Source: Agelas oroides (Eukaryota > Porifera > Demospongiae > Agelasida > Agelasidae). From it: a stretch of DNA of 64,000 nt. Of this stretch, positions 36,501-47,921 are shown in pieces (within the stretch, counting starts at the first letter, position 1; every line of letters starts with the position of its first letter). The position numbers and the translations under genes were made by a program. The stretch spans positions 5,252,889 to 5,316,888 of the forward strand of contig OX422196.1 in assembly GCA_949130485.1 (NCBI GenBank). The letters are read 5' to 3'. The notes below the pieces were generated by a model that was not told where the DNA came from, made no database searches, and was given only the letters and a program-made list of their open reading frames with translations.

Positions 36501-36614
36501 GGGATACTGTGGAATGCTGGATTTATGTGTATTTAAAGCAGGAGTTAAGTGTGAGGTAGCATCCTCTCAGCAACTACTCCTGCTGCCACTGAAGCAAAGA
36601 AGATGGGGCTCAAG
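33546..36614. other. noncoding stretch upstream of the GPCR
   Basis: It begins with the GPCR 5' flank and any 5' UTR. There is no clear TATA box close to the ATG. No supported gene was seen. Around 34775-35045, phrases such as tcggaagacctgtttg and aaatatggttgaagtaacc are shared with 45755-46540, so a dispersed repeat is present. Confidence 0.45.
33991..34112. mobile_element. palindromic micro-element, TAGCCTCGTTCCCAGGC family
   Basis: The arms tagcctcgttcccaggc and gcctgggaacgaggcta enclose an imperfect palindrome built on gcagtatgcaaa/tttgcatactgca. This is a longer, 120-bp member of the family. Confidence 0.8.
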
Positions 36615-36733
36615 CTAGCCTTGAACCCAGGCTTTCCATTCCGGATTTTGTCTCGCAGCTTTGGAGAAAAATCGGATTTTTCTCCAAAGCTGCAAGACAA
36701 AATCCAGAACGGAAAGCCTGGGTTCGAGGCTAG
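36615..36733. mobile_element. near-perfect 119-bp hairpin element
   Basis: The left arm starts ctagccttgaacccaggctt and the right arm is its inverse, ending ggttcgaggctag. The arms meet at the apex agaaaaatcggatttttct with almost no loop. Transcription would give a long hairpin. The ends resemble the TAGCCTCGTTCCC micro-element family. Confidence 0.85.
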
Positions 36734-37635
36734 GCTCAAGCCCCGAAGCTCCAGTTTGCATGTACCAATTCCTTACCCATTGTGTCTTCCCACTTCCTCA
36801 ATTCCCACTTTGCAGGAAACAAGAGTTTGGAAGAGGGGAAGAGATCTAATATAGCTATAGTCATCAGCTCATAATGAACTCTGTGATGTTATTTTGATTT
36901 GGTTTTTCCCCCTCACAAATTTTTTCCTCACTGAGGTTTTTTTAGCGTTTTTTTTCTCATGAATGTGCAATTGTTAGACCCCATGCATGCTAGCTGTACA
37001 GGTCTGGTGCATATTTTGTGTACTGTGTGTACATTATCTCTGCATGGTGCATGCCTGGGTTAAATAGGAGCTGATTGGTGAAGCAGTGGGCCATTTAGGA
37101 TACACTAGCACATGCCAGGGACCAAAAAAAATTCCATTGGAGCGTATCCCCAAACTCCCCTACGATGCGAATCCCTCAGCCTCAGATGTTCACTTCCGGT
37201 TCAGTACCTCCTGGAAACTATATAGTCATTAGACACTCCACTGCATAGCTACATGTGAAACCGAAATTTGCATCTTGGGACCATGATAATACACAGAGCT
37301 TAGGTATACAGCTAGTTACCATACTTGTATGGATCTTTTGTGTGTCAATAAAGTTGTATGACCTCTATTGTCCTTACTTGCATGCCGGACAATCACATGA
37401 TCAGCTGCACCTGCACAATTACATTCATATGAGATGGAGCCATGTTCACTAAAATCTGATGGCTAACCATAACTCGCAAAAATTTTTGTATAGAAGAAGT
37501 AAGCATTAACTCCCTAACCGAGTCTCTGTACAAATTGGCATTCCAGGTACTCACAAGCCTTTAATTCTTGCTAGAAATTGAAGATCTACGTAGTGACACA
37601 AGGGGTGTATTGCCTTTTGCAATCTTGTAGTATAT
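36734..37635. other. noncoding stretch, no gene recognised
   Basis: No supported gene or recognisable repeat family. Confidence 0.4.
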
Positions 37636-37995
37636 CACTGCAAAAAAATATTGGTTGTTTTAACCACAGAGTGGTTACCCTGGTTGCAGTCAAGCTGAGG
37701 AGACAGTGGTTATGAGAAGCGTATTTTGGTACTAGAGGCTAATTGCATAAGCAACCTGAGCCCAAATCGTACATTACAACTGACAACCCACAAAAGCTGC
37801 ATGGTGACTCTCTCACAGATGTTCAGTGGTTACTACTAACTGCAAGATGCTGGTTGTAAGATAGTCTGGGAAGCTTCCTCTCCAGTTGTCTTATGTAATC
37901 AGCAAAATATATAGTACATAACCACTGTCTCTTTGGCTTGTCTGCAACCAGGGTAACCACTCTGTGGTTAAAACAACCAATTTGTTTTTGCAGTG
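37636..37995. mobile_element. MITE with CACTGCAAAAA termini
   Basis: The 360-bp element starts cactgcaaaaa and ends tttttgcagtg. The arms of about 60 bases contain ttaaccacagagtggttacc and its inverse. A diverged arm of the same family is near 22680. Confidence 0.8.
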
Positions 37996-39381
37996 TGCAT
38001 GTCTTAGGTTAAGTAGTAATTAGTCTAGAATTATAGGCCTTAGGCCATTGTTCTCAAAATTTTCCCTGCTATTCGATTCTTCACTTCCCAAATAAATATT
38101 CTTTCCAGTGCTCCTATTATTTCCCAGATTGAATTATTGGCCTGAGGGTTTACTACATTCTTTGGCCAGATGCGCGTGTGCTCTCAACTTTACTCTACTC
38201 CCTGCATCTCTCATTATGCTATACTCATGCAAGTCACAATCCATACTACCCAGGCCTTCGTCGGCTCGATGCACCCTTGCATGGTGACAGTAAAGCTTGA
38301 CAGTCACCATCAGTTGAAACATAGGGCAGGATTAACATATATATGGTCTCCCATTATTGCTACATCATTCTGTGACAGGCCTATTATATGCTCCCAAAAT
38401 TATGCTAGCATAATTGCCTCAGATGTATCTAGAATGGTACTATGAATATTGTAATGGACAATGAAGCCAAGTGGTGTGTGGGAGATAAGTGATGAACAAG
38501 AAAAACCAAGTTGTGTGCACCACTCTCCTAGTAATTGCATGAGTGCTCACTGTGGAAAAGCTCTCCACTGCAGAGTGGAAGGTTGTACAGTAAAAGAACC
38601 TTTGGCTCAAAAGCCAGCTGCACAGATAGCTATACAGAACAGAAAGCTTTCTAGACAACAGTTGACAGTGAGAGTCCACTCAGGACTGGGACCAGAGTTA
38701 GCAGAGCTAAATTTGTGCAGTATTTGGAGTCATATATATCAGTGTCCAAAGTTGCTGCAAGAGTGCAAACTGTTTTGGTATATCACCACACCTCTTCTCT
38801 ATCATGTGGTAAAATCTTGACCACGCCCACCTACTTATTGCTGGAATATGGCTTCCTCGCCGATCCACGTCGAGAGGTATAAAACGCTAAAGGCGGTTAA
38901 CCCTCGGCGCGCATGCGCAGCGAGGGTTACGGTAGTTGTCCTGTGTGTCTGTCTGTCTGCCCGTTTTCTCTATTCTGCCTTCTTGCGCTTTTAGGTGTTC
39001 AACGAGAGGTATCAGCGGCTACAGCGTGGAAAATGCAGTAAAACTAAAAAGCAGTTTTCTCTAAAACTGTTTTCTCTAAAACTGTTTAGTTCAAAAGTTA
39101 GAAGCGTTAACTTATAACTTATGGCAACTAAGTCAGCCACGTGCAATGTTTCCGTATACCTCTCCGTAACACGTACGTAGCGGTAATGTGTGATCACGTG
39201 ACTTGGAGCACGCGGTATAGTGTTTTCCGTCGAACGTTTGTGACTGTCTTTTACGAGAGGTTCAGAGAGGTATGCCCACAGTGTAATACCGTAGTGCATG
39301 CAATGGAGTGCAATAGGTCTATGCGTCTGAGAAAGGTATGTGCACAGTGTAATACCGTAGTGCACGTGAAGAGGTCAGTTT
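37996..39381. other. noncoding stretch with a CpG-rich patch
   Basis: No supported gene. Around 38870-39000 there is a CpG-rich patch with an NRF-1-type site. Near 39260-39365 a segment of about 60 bases (cacagtgtaataccgtagtg) is duplicated. Confidence 0.4.
38908..38919. promoter_or_regulatory. NRF-1-type palindrome CGCGCATGCGCA
   Basis: An exact YGCGCAYGCGCR match inside a larger palindrome (aaccctcggcgcgcatgcgc / gcgagggtt). It lies about 470 bases upstream of the basic open frame at 39382, so it may be the old promoter of that relic. Confidence 0.4.
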
Positions 39382-39690
39382 GTGACTGGCCATGCCTTCG
39401 CATCGAAGAAAAGGAAAGCACGGTGTACTGCTGTTGGGGAGCCTGAGAACGCAATGAAACGTAGAAAAGCCTTACTGTCTGAGGAAGAGTTATTAGTGGG
39501 GAAAGAGAGAGACGAAGTCCGCAAAGCGAGTAAGAGAGCTTCTGAAACACGTGAGCAGACTTTGCACAGGTAAGAACAAAAACCGAACACATCTGGCAAG
39601 CACGACAGCTTCTATAGTTCACGAGACAGTGATCGATTCTAGTCAACACACAAGTACAATCGCATGCACTGCTGCGCCGAGGGTTTGGCA
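39382..39690 (+). pseudogene. possible relic of a Helitron-type N-terminal region
   Basis: From 39382 a basic segment, KRKARCTAVGEPENAMKRRK, leads into ALLSEEELLVGKERDEVRKA and SKRASETREQTLHR, then a stop. One frame over, the text continues KNRTHLASTTAS. Together this resembles the R/K/E-rich N-terminal repeats (SETREQTLHRQ..NR.HLAS) that I recall from sponge Helitron-type replicase proteins. If so, a frameshift near 39570 broke it. An alternative is a first coding exon ending at the CACAG|GTAAGA donor. The downstream DNA shows no Rep or helicase motif. Confidence 0.35.
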
Positions 39691-39772
39691 CTTCAGTGCC
39701 TTTCATTTAAACCGCAATTGTTTTCGACTGTACCACGTTTTTCGAAAACTTGGTAAGCCTAGGTAACGTGTA

Positions 39773-39901
39773 TTAGCTGTGGAAGTCGTTTTATACCACC
39801 GCTTCCGAGCTATGAGCAAAAATGCTGCTTTTCGTGGTGTGCATTAATTGGAATTACGCGTTTTTCTCAGAGGCGGTAGTATGAAATCACTTCCACAGCT
39901 A
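39773..39901. mobile_element. small MITE-like inverted-repeat element
   Basis: The left end tagctgtggaagtcgtttta and the right end (inverse, ending acttccacagcta) bound 129 bases. The inner arms contain taccaccgc/gcggtagta. Confidence 0.7.
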
Positions 39902-40116
39902 TGGCAGATTAGGTCACCACGAGATCTCTTCTGTGTGCAAGTATGAAAGCCATTGCTGGTCCGTCTAGCGACCCAATTCCAAAGACAATAGATCACGTGA
40001 TCCCTAAAGTGGGTGGGGCCATTTAGAACCGGGAGATTTAAATAATATGGAGATCAAATAACCCATCTGGGGTATTGAAGTGGAGTTATTCACAAAACAA
40101 TATCTTCGCATATCTT

Positions 40117-40624
40117 AACCCTTTAAACACTGAATTTTTTTCACTGGAGATTAGTTTTAGCCTAAACATGCCTTTAACACCGTATCTCCATTTGTGTCAA
40201 AGCTCTGACTCCAAAACTGAGCCCAACTCCACTTCCAGCCTTAGCAAGCAGACACGTGACCTTAACCACGCCCCCTCATTAACGAGCATGCAATGGTCAG
40301 CACTCTCGATTGGCAAACACCCGCTTAGAGCCCAAGAAGCCTTCCCTGCCAGAAATGAACCCCCTGAAAGGTGAGAGTAGCATTTTCTAAGCCTGCTCAT
40401 GCAGCCAGGCCAAGAGTTGGCCCACCCGGTGCCAACCACGGTCCTTTTGCAGCCAAGCCTAGCAGCTGCCATGTGCACAGAACCCTGCGGGTGACCCCAT
40501 CCACCTCCCCCTGTCCCACCCTTTCTGCTGACGCAGAACCTGCGCGCCAGCGCGCAGAGACTATCTTTTCTGCGCAGTGCGCAGTATGACGTTATCAAAA
40601 GTGTACTATAGGGTTTAAAGGGTT
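40117..40624. mobile_element. single-arm relative of the 17501-18512 foldback
   Basis: The left end aaccctttaaacactg and the right end gggtttaaagggtt match the AACCCTTTA terminus. The interior (about 40280-40560) aligns with one half of the 17501-18512 palindrome, including tccccctgtcccaccctttc. It is not itself a long palindrome. The minus-strand frame here is a by-product. Confidence 0.75.
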
Positions 40625-41917
40625 TTAATGAGTGCCCTTTTCTGACCCAGTCCTTAACACACCTGAGCATACAATATATGCTCCTCCCCCACAGTATTAC
40701 CCCTTGAACCCCAATCCCAATTTCACAGATATACACATAGAGACTTGTGAGGTACAATAACAAAAAAAGCAAAAACAAAGCAAGAACTGGATTGCATGAC
40801 TTGAGTGATTCGAAGTGGTTTCACCCTTTCTGTAGCAGACTATGGTGTGTATGCACTAAAAGGCTTTGGGAATAAGGCCACACAAAGTTAATTTCCTGTT
40901 TCTGGTCGGAGTGTGAGTAATTTTCACTGAGTTACCTGACTTATGTAATCAGCTGTAGCTCAGTAACAGATGTAATCTGTAAATTATACCTTTTTGTGTC
41001 ACCTAAGATTCACCTTGTCTGTAGTGCTGCAGACTGCATTACAGTAGGCCTTTCTGCACCCATGCAGTCTCAAACTGACACATATATTCAATGAAAAGTT
41101 CAAGGTTGTACCATCGGCAGTTTAAATTACAAGTGGGTAATCAAGCACAACCAACTTACAGTGTAAATTACATCATGTCCTATAAACTGACTCTCTCCTC
41201 AATGCAGACTATAAATCACAGTTTGCATGAGCAATGACCTGGGCTGCAGACTAAAACCTGAGACATAAACGTACACATCTACAGGAAAGACCTTCCTTCC
41301 TTTGGAAAGAAGGAGGTATCCTGAAGTACTGGGTAGAGAACGTTATATGCTGTAGCATTGTTCATCTTATTACCTCCTAATTGGCCCATCATATCGTTTA
41401 ACCAGGTAAAACCATGCCAAACAATCGTTTGCCTAGATTCTGGGGGTTGTATTCCCTTGATCAAACTCACCACTTGTGATGAAGTGCTGCATGCAATATA
41501 GCTATAGCTTACTAGTAGACTAATCATTACATCTAGCATACTAAAAATATATATAGTATTCATCTGGAGTATTGTCAGTTGGTCTATTGGAGGAGGAAAA
41601 GGCAGGTAAATGACTGGAAAGTTATCATAACCTTCTGACATACATTTATTTTGTTAAAATCATAACTGCTACCACCCACAGTGAATTGCTTACATCAACC
41701 CACTTGCCCACAAAAACTGTCCCACAAATTAACTTCAAAGAGTTTAATGTCATTTATATAAACACCTGGTGGTATATACCTATCACAAAATGAAACAGAA
41801 ATAATGTTTCTTTTTCAACATGTAGTTGATGCATAAAGCTTTAAATTGGTCTTACAGGATATCTTCAAGTAATAGTACAGTTTTAATTGGGGCTCAGTGG
41901 ATAAGAGTTAGAGCAGC
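40625..41917. other. upstream region of the 623-residue membrane protein gene
   Basis: A 120-codon minus-strand frame (41279-41641) has one hydrophobic segment but no recognised family. It is left uncalled. A tRNA-like fragment (ggctcagtggataagagtta) lies at 41890, within 30 bases of the ATG. Confidence 0.4.
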
Positions 41918-43789
41918 ATGAAAGCATTAAAGATCTTTTTGTTGATCCTTCTGTTCAGTTTCACAGAGCAGACTATTGCCCAACAAGATGTCTGCCCTAT
42001 CTGGTTTGTCCCTGACAACAGATCTACCACTGGATGTTCTTGCCGCAGTTCTCTCAATGGAATAAAATGTGGGTTGGACTCTCCATTACTCCACTTTGGC
42101 TTTTGTATGACCTACAACAATTCAACAAAAATGATAGAATATGGAAGTTGTCCATACATCGCACAGTACAATACTACTAATGTTGACTACATCTTTTATA
42201 TTCAGCTGCCAGGCAATGTGTCATTACTTAATAAGTTCATGTGTGGGCCACTGAATCGGGAAGGGCCACTGTGTGGGAAATGTAAAGATGGCTATGGCAT
42301 TGCACTATACTCATACACTCTGAAATGCAGTAAGTGCTGGGGACATGGTTATGGATGGATCTTGTACTATTTCCTGGAACTTTTCCCAATAACTGTGATG
42401 TACTTTCTAGTTGTAATCTTCCATATAAGAGCCACCTCCTCTCCACTGAGTGCTCTTGTGTTCATGAGTCAAATTTTGGTCTACACAGTACGACTGAATG
42501 TACCTTTGCACATGTATGCTGAGAATGAAATCACGGGATTTGCGTATGTGGCACTGCAAATACTACTGGTACTGTGTGGCATATGGAGCTTAGACTTCTT
42601 TCGTTCTGTTGTTCCCCCATTTTGTGTAAGCAGCAGCATCAAGACTGTTCATGCACTTGCACTTGAGTATCTGGTAGCGTTTTACCCCATTTGCCTCATT
42701 TTAATTACTTATATATGTATAAAACTCCATGATAACAACTTTAGACCAGTTGTTTGGCTATGGAAGCCATTTCACAGACATTTCGTTCACCTTAGGAGGA
42801 GATGGGACTCCAAAGCATCAATAATCAATGCTTTCACAACATTTCTACTTCTCTCTTTTTCCAAAATCTTGTTTGTTTCCATTACAGTGTTGTACACCTT
42901 CCCTGTGCACTACAACTCTGGAAATACTAATAAAAGTTGTGTTTTGTATTATGACCCAACAGTGAAATGCCATACACAAGAGTATTTCATATTTGCAGCT
43001 ATAGCTGGTTGTGTATTGGTAGTGTTTATACTATTTCCAACATTTCTTCTCATTCTGTATCCCACAAGACTATTCAGAAGGTGTGTCTCATGCTGTGGAT
43101 TTCGCAGGTGGCATGCTCTGCACATGTTTGTTGAATCATTTCAGGGACAGTACAAAGATGGAACCGATGGTACTCATGACTTCAGGATGGCTTCTGCATC
43201 ATTTCTCATTCTCAGGATACTAACTATGGCCTCATTTATGCCTCACCATTATTCACCCCTTTGGCCTGCATCAGGTGTGCAATGTGTATTATTTGCAATT
43301 GCTGCTTGCTTTTATGCTGTGATGAAGCCATACAAATCAAACTTTAGAAACAATGTTGATTTTCTGATCTTAGCTTTGTTGGAGATACTGTCAGTTGAAT
43401 TTCTTGTTGCAGTGTACCACATTGACACAACAACATTATTCAAATGCACTGTTCTGGCAACACCGCTAGTGTTAGGTGTTCCACACATGGTACTTATATT
43501 TTACATCAGCTATGTGTTGGCAAAGAAGGCAGGCATTACCCAATGCCTGAAAAGAAGCTATGAAAGGTTAAAAAGATGTGTACTAACTGTCAGATGCGCT
43601 GGTCAAGTTGAAACAAATGTTGGAAATACTGCTCATACTGACTCCCTGCCAGACAGACTGATACACCCAGGGGAGTACGAACCAGTGCTACCCACCATGG
43701 AAAAATGCACATCTGCTGAGTCCACAGAAAACAATAATGAAGGACAAAGAAGACTGACTCCTGTGTACACTTATGGATCCGTTAACTAA
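41918..43789 (+). CDS. multipass membrane protein with Cys-rich ectodomain
   Basis: An intronless frame of 623 residues. It starts with a signal peptide (MKALKIFLLILLFSFTEQTIA). Residues about 22-140 are extracellular and Cys-rich, with C40-S-C42 and an EGF-like block C109-GPLNREGPLCGKCKDGYG ending in C137-SKC140. Several N-glycosylation sites (NNST, NTTN, NVS) are present. About eight to ten hydrophobic segments follow from residue 145, then a soluble tail of about 80 residues. I recall this arrangement (GPLCGKC.GYG followed by a multipass region) from large uncharacterised protein sets of sponges, some with beta-helix repeats in front; those repeats are absent here. Function is unknown; a receptor or transporter role would be guesswork. 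AATAAA lies 193 bases past the stop. Confidence 0.85.
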   Translation: MKALKIFLLILLFSFTEQTIAQQDVCPIWFVPDNRSTTGCSCRSSLNGIKCGLDSPLLHFGFCMTYNNSTKMIEYGSCPYIAQYNTTNVDYIFYIQLPGNVSLLNKFMCGPLNREGPLCGKCKDGYGIALYSYTLKCSKCWGHGYGWILYYFLELFPITVMYFLVVIFHIRATSSPLSALVFMSQILVYTVRLNVPLHMYAENEITGFAYVALQILLVLCGIWSLDFFRSVVPPFCVSSSIKTVHALALEYLVAFYPICLILITYICIKLHDNNFRPVVWLWKPFHRHFVHLRRRWDSKASIINAFTTFLLLSFSKILFVSITVLYTFPVHYNSGNTNKSCVLYYDPTVKCHTQEYFIFAAIAGCVLVVFILFPTFLLILYPTRLFRRCVSCCGFRRWHALHMFVESFQGQYKDGTDGTHDFRMASASFLILRILTMASFMPHHYSPLWPASGVQCVLFAIAACFYAVMKPYKSNFRNNVDFLILALLEILSVEFLVAVYHIDTTTLFKCTVLATPLVLGVPHMVLIFYISYVLAKKAGITQCLKRSYERLKRCVLTVRCAGQVETNVGNTAHTDSLPDRLIHPGEYEPVLPTMEKCTSAESTENNNEGQRRLTPVYTYGSVN

Positions 43790-43981
43790 TGCTATAGTTT
43801 GTCAGTTTGTACAACATTTCAATTTACATTTTACTGTACTGTTGAAGGTGCCATGCAATTTAGTATATTAGTATGAAATGTAGTCATATGTTTGTGACAT
43901 CACTTTACCTAAATGTTATACTGTTAATTTTTTTCATCCTTGCACACTTTCAAACTGAAGTCTGTAGTATTGCTTTTTCAA

Positions 43982-43987
43982 AATAAA
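43982..43987 (+). promoter_or_regulatory. polyadenylation signal AATAAA
   Basis: The first AATAAA after the 623-codon gene, implying a 3' UTR of about 210 bases. Confidence 0.6.
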
Positions 43988-46900
43988 ACTTTTAGTAAAA
44001 AGGAAAAGTACAAGAAGCCAAGCGTTTGTTGAGTATAGTCAAATCAACCACAATGTTGCTCAAGTGTCCACGTTCTACTTTACCTTGACCATCACATCAT
44101 CCTTTCATGCATGGTGAATGCATAATATTATGCAGAATGCATTGTAGAAGCAGCAGAGCCATGAAGTTTCAGCTGCTGAAATTTTAGAAGTTGTACCATC
44201 TGTAGTGTATGCACTGGTACATAATGTCGCATTCATTTATCATTTATTGTGAGTCACACCCATGTAATTACTTATTGGTTTGTGCATCTGAGCATGCGTG
44301 TCACCTCATCTTCTAGAATGTTCTGACCACGTGTTCTGTGTGTACGTCAGATAGAATAGCTATATCTAGTGACAAGAGAGGTTGTAAACGACTCGTTACA
44401 CATCTAATTATGACATACACACTGCAGTGGGCTCTTTAGTAACCTTCACATCTACATCTATGTAACTTCAACCATGGATAATATAGTACACATACGTGTA
44501 CTATATTATCCATGCTTCAACCCACTTGGAAAGTGTAGTATGCACGCCATACATGCATACTCAGGTGTTTATCGTTCCAAATTTGAATTACACTGCACTT
44601 ATAAGTGAATAATGAGAGATCTAGGAAAGAGTGGGCCGGTAGGCCTGCAGTTACTTAGTCTGGAACCCCACAATTGCTGTTGACTGATCTTCTACAATAA
44701 CAATAATTGCAAGCCAACCACAAAAATGACCCAATATGGTAAAGTGAAGCTTTTAGGTAAACACATGCAGAAGTACAGAAAGCTAGATGGTGTATACAAT
44801 AAAAAACAAGAGATATGAAATTATAGTTGCTTTTAGGTAGTGGAACCATTTCTGATGTGTGCTTAGTAAAACGTCAACATCATTGTTTATTCTTCTTGTG
44901 GTTTTCCCTTAAATGACATGAGGGAAGAAACCGTGTTTGTGTTTCCCTATAAGTAAATGATTATATATATACTATGCTTGTATGCATAGCTACAGCTAAT
45001 GGAACACCAGGCCTTTGAGTCACTTCCAATAAACATGCAGAATAATTATGGTAGTGCAATGCTAGTGCAGTAGAGACAGTTGAATGGAGCCAATTGACCG
45101 TTGGACAAATAAGTAGTTAGTAGTTGCATGTAACCAAGTATATGTTCATGCAAGTGTCTTAAAAAGAAACCTGGACTTTATGCTCGTTCATTTCACTTAC
45201 AGAATATAAATCGTATCCATACATTGCTCATTACAGCATGACTGTTGTTAACCGTAAATATGCTCTGAATGCAGTGTACATGGTTGCAGTGTGAAAAAGA
45301 CTTGCAGTATTCAAACCTTCAATTAGTAAATCATATTTCATAACTGTAATCAATTACAACTTTTTATTTGTAGTTGATATAATTGTAATGTAGCCACAAC
45401 CTTGCTTGTCCAAGATCTCTGTTCTCGATGAACAGCTACAGCAAATGGTCTTATCAGACACATTATCAAGTGGGCCTAACAGTTTAGAGTCTTTCTACAT
45501 AGCTTCAGTGGCACAGTCACTGGCAACAGACAGCCTGCACTTGTTCATACCCTGTGGGAGACAAGGTGGAACATTGAGAAGGGTGTAGAGGATGTTTCGC
45601 CAAATTAGATGCCAAACATGACAACTTAGTTAGCAAATGGCATCAACAATTTGCCTCCGTGGTATTTTGACTAAAATGATAGTCCTCCTCAGACTCTCCT
45701 TTCCTCTTTGGAGGGGGGCCTGGGTTCAAGACAATAGAAATCCAAACAGGTTTCTTGAAATCCTGTCAAAAAGCTTAAATCAGTCTCTTCTTTCAGAAGA
45801 CCTGTTTGGCTATACATGTATTCCTGGCAACCATGCAACCAAGGCAACCCTCCAGGGTCAGATGTGCACGATGAAAGCAACTCGAGAAATGTTGATTAAT
45901 TAGAGACAAGAGGGTGTTTAAGAAGAAGCTTCTCAGCTAGACTTTGATGCTCAAAAGAACTTCATTTCATGTACATGCAGACATGGATGCAACTGGGATG
46001 ACCAAAGTATTGCCGTCTGTTAAGAGCACCTCTCATCATACCTTCAGTAGTATGCGTGTGTGCAGCATCTCTCCACTGAGACGGTAAACACACAAACAAC
46101 TGCGGTAGCTGATGGGTGAGGGCGGAAGCACCTTAGTCTAACCCTGTTATTATTTTACTGGCACTTATGCTATTTATCCCCATATGGACCCTGGCGTAGC
46201 TTAGCCTTGTCCCCAGGCCTTACAATTTGAATTAAAGTGTAGTTGAGAAGCTTCTCCCTCCTCTTCCAGAAGGCCTATAAATCAGCATTTCTGGTGAGGT
46301 TTGGTGTTTCTTTGATCCCACACATCTGCCCCTGGAGGAATTTCTTGGTTGCATGGTTATGGTACAAATGCCAGGAATGTAGCCAAATAGGTCTTCTGAA
46401 AAAAGATACCGATTTGACTAAAGAAGAAGCTCCTCAATGGACCTTTAAGAAACTGTTTGGTAGCATTCCTTGGATATTGGTCACACTGACGCAACTGAGA
46501 CAACCAAAAAAAATATGGTTAAAGTAACCCAAGTGTTTTTACAATGCAATTACACTCCTATAACGTTACTAGCCAAAGCGATACCTTTCAGGAAGGACAT
46601 CCCTTACCATTTTGAGAATCATCACTGTGTGTTACAGCTGCTTGCCTGTGTGGGCTCCTCATCATGCACTTCTTGTGCACTTCTTGTGTGACTTTAGTGT
46701 CGGAAGTTATAGAATGACAGATCTGCCAAAATTAGCCATATGGGATCATTATTCAAAAGGCTCAAATTTGTATTCAAATTTTTGTTCAAATTTTGGCTAA
46801 AATAGTTCAAATTTCTGTTTGAATGGCTCAATATGGATAACGCTCCGCCCTATGCTTTATCTGTCCCAGATTTTGAGATGAATATTATATGCTGGTTGTC

Positions 46901-47141
46901 TAACCTGCATGAACACCTTGTGGAGGTCTATAAACTCAATGCTTCTACCTTATAAATTAGGCATAATGATCTAATGTTCCCATTAACATCTTAATATCAG
47001 CTCCCTCACTGACAATATCTCCCCACTGCCTGTAATGCCTTTGTCAATAGCTTCACATGAAACTCTTATGACAGAACAATAGCCTCATTCCCAACTCCAG
47101 TTTTTGCAAAAGCAATGGTCAGGTTCCAAGACTACCCTCAT
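43988..47141. other. noncoding stretch with inverted dispersed repeats
   Basis: No supported gene. Bases about 45755-45850 and 46347-46419 are inverted relatives (tcttctttcagaagacctgt; tggttgcatggt), and the same phrases recur at 34775-35045. Confidence 0.45.
44473..44514. repeat. perfect short hairpin
   Basis: The arms catggataatatagtacac and gtgtactatattatccatg are perfect inverses of about 20 bases with almost no loop. It could extrude as a cruciform. Confidence 0.8.
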
Positions 47142-47921
47142 GTTTTCATCCAGGTCACTCTAAAAGTAGGAAATGGGAAATGAGAAGAAGGCACATTGCA
47201 TTTCACCCTGCAAACTGCTGACATTTTGATACTGCATGCAGTCATCAAAGTCAATGTCTATCCATGTACTCATTAGGAGATCATCTAGTTGGCCCCAAAG
47301 GGGTATGCAATGGCACTGCATTATGGTCTGCAAGTTAGCTCTATGACTATGTACTTCACTTTTGGAAGCCTGTTAAGTTTCTTTGAGAACGATAAGTGGT
47401 GAGTGCAATACCCAGTGATTTATGCTGTTCTTTTCGCATTGGAATCGTTGTAATAGCTTCAGCCATTGTCCTGCTATCCTGGTGGAAGGTAGGGAGAAAG
47501 AAAGAAAGTAAGAAAGAAGTCAGAAGATAGACAATTTGCCCACTTTAGCTACTTGCCAGTCTGGTACTTTAGCGATGCTTTCCAGCAAAGTTAACAGTCC
47601 TGTTGCTCATGAAAGCACTCGATAATGACTGATATGGTTCACAAAGGCCTTTAACTAATCTAACGCAGACATTTCGAGCATAGTTTTCATCCAGGTCACT
47701 CTAAAAGTAGGAAATGGGAAATGAGAAGAAGGCACATTGCATTTCACCCTGCAAACTGCTGACATTTTGATACTGCATGCAGTCATCAAAGTCAATGTCT
47801 ATCCATGTACTCATTAGGAGATCATCTAGTTGGCCCCAAAGGGGTATGCAATGGCACTGCATTATGGTCTGCAAGTTAGCTCTATGACTATGTACTTCAC
47901 TTTTGGAAGCCTGTTAAGTTT
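47142..47921. repeat. direct repeat pair, 239-bp copies 541 bp apart
   Basis: Bases 47142-47380 and 47683-47921 are near-identical, from ttttcatccaggtcactcta to gaagcctgttaagttt. The shared segment also aligns with the left part of the 49285-50979 element, so it is a piece of that family that has been duplicated. Confidence 0.85.

Noticed and set aside
39251..39706. 151-codon minus-strand gene
   Set aside because: It lies antisense to the possible Helitron relic and covers a duplicated noncoding segment. There is no domain.
40197..40778. 193-codon minus-strand gene
   Set aside because: Most of it lies within a non-autonomous element related to the 17501-18512 palindrome.
41279..41641. 120-codon minus-strand gene near the membrane protein
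   Set aside because: Only one hydrophobic segment, no family match and no promoter or polyadenylation support. Kept as unresolved.
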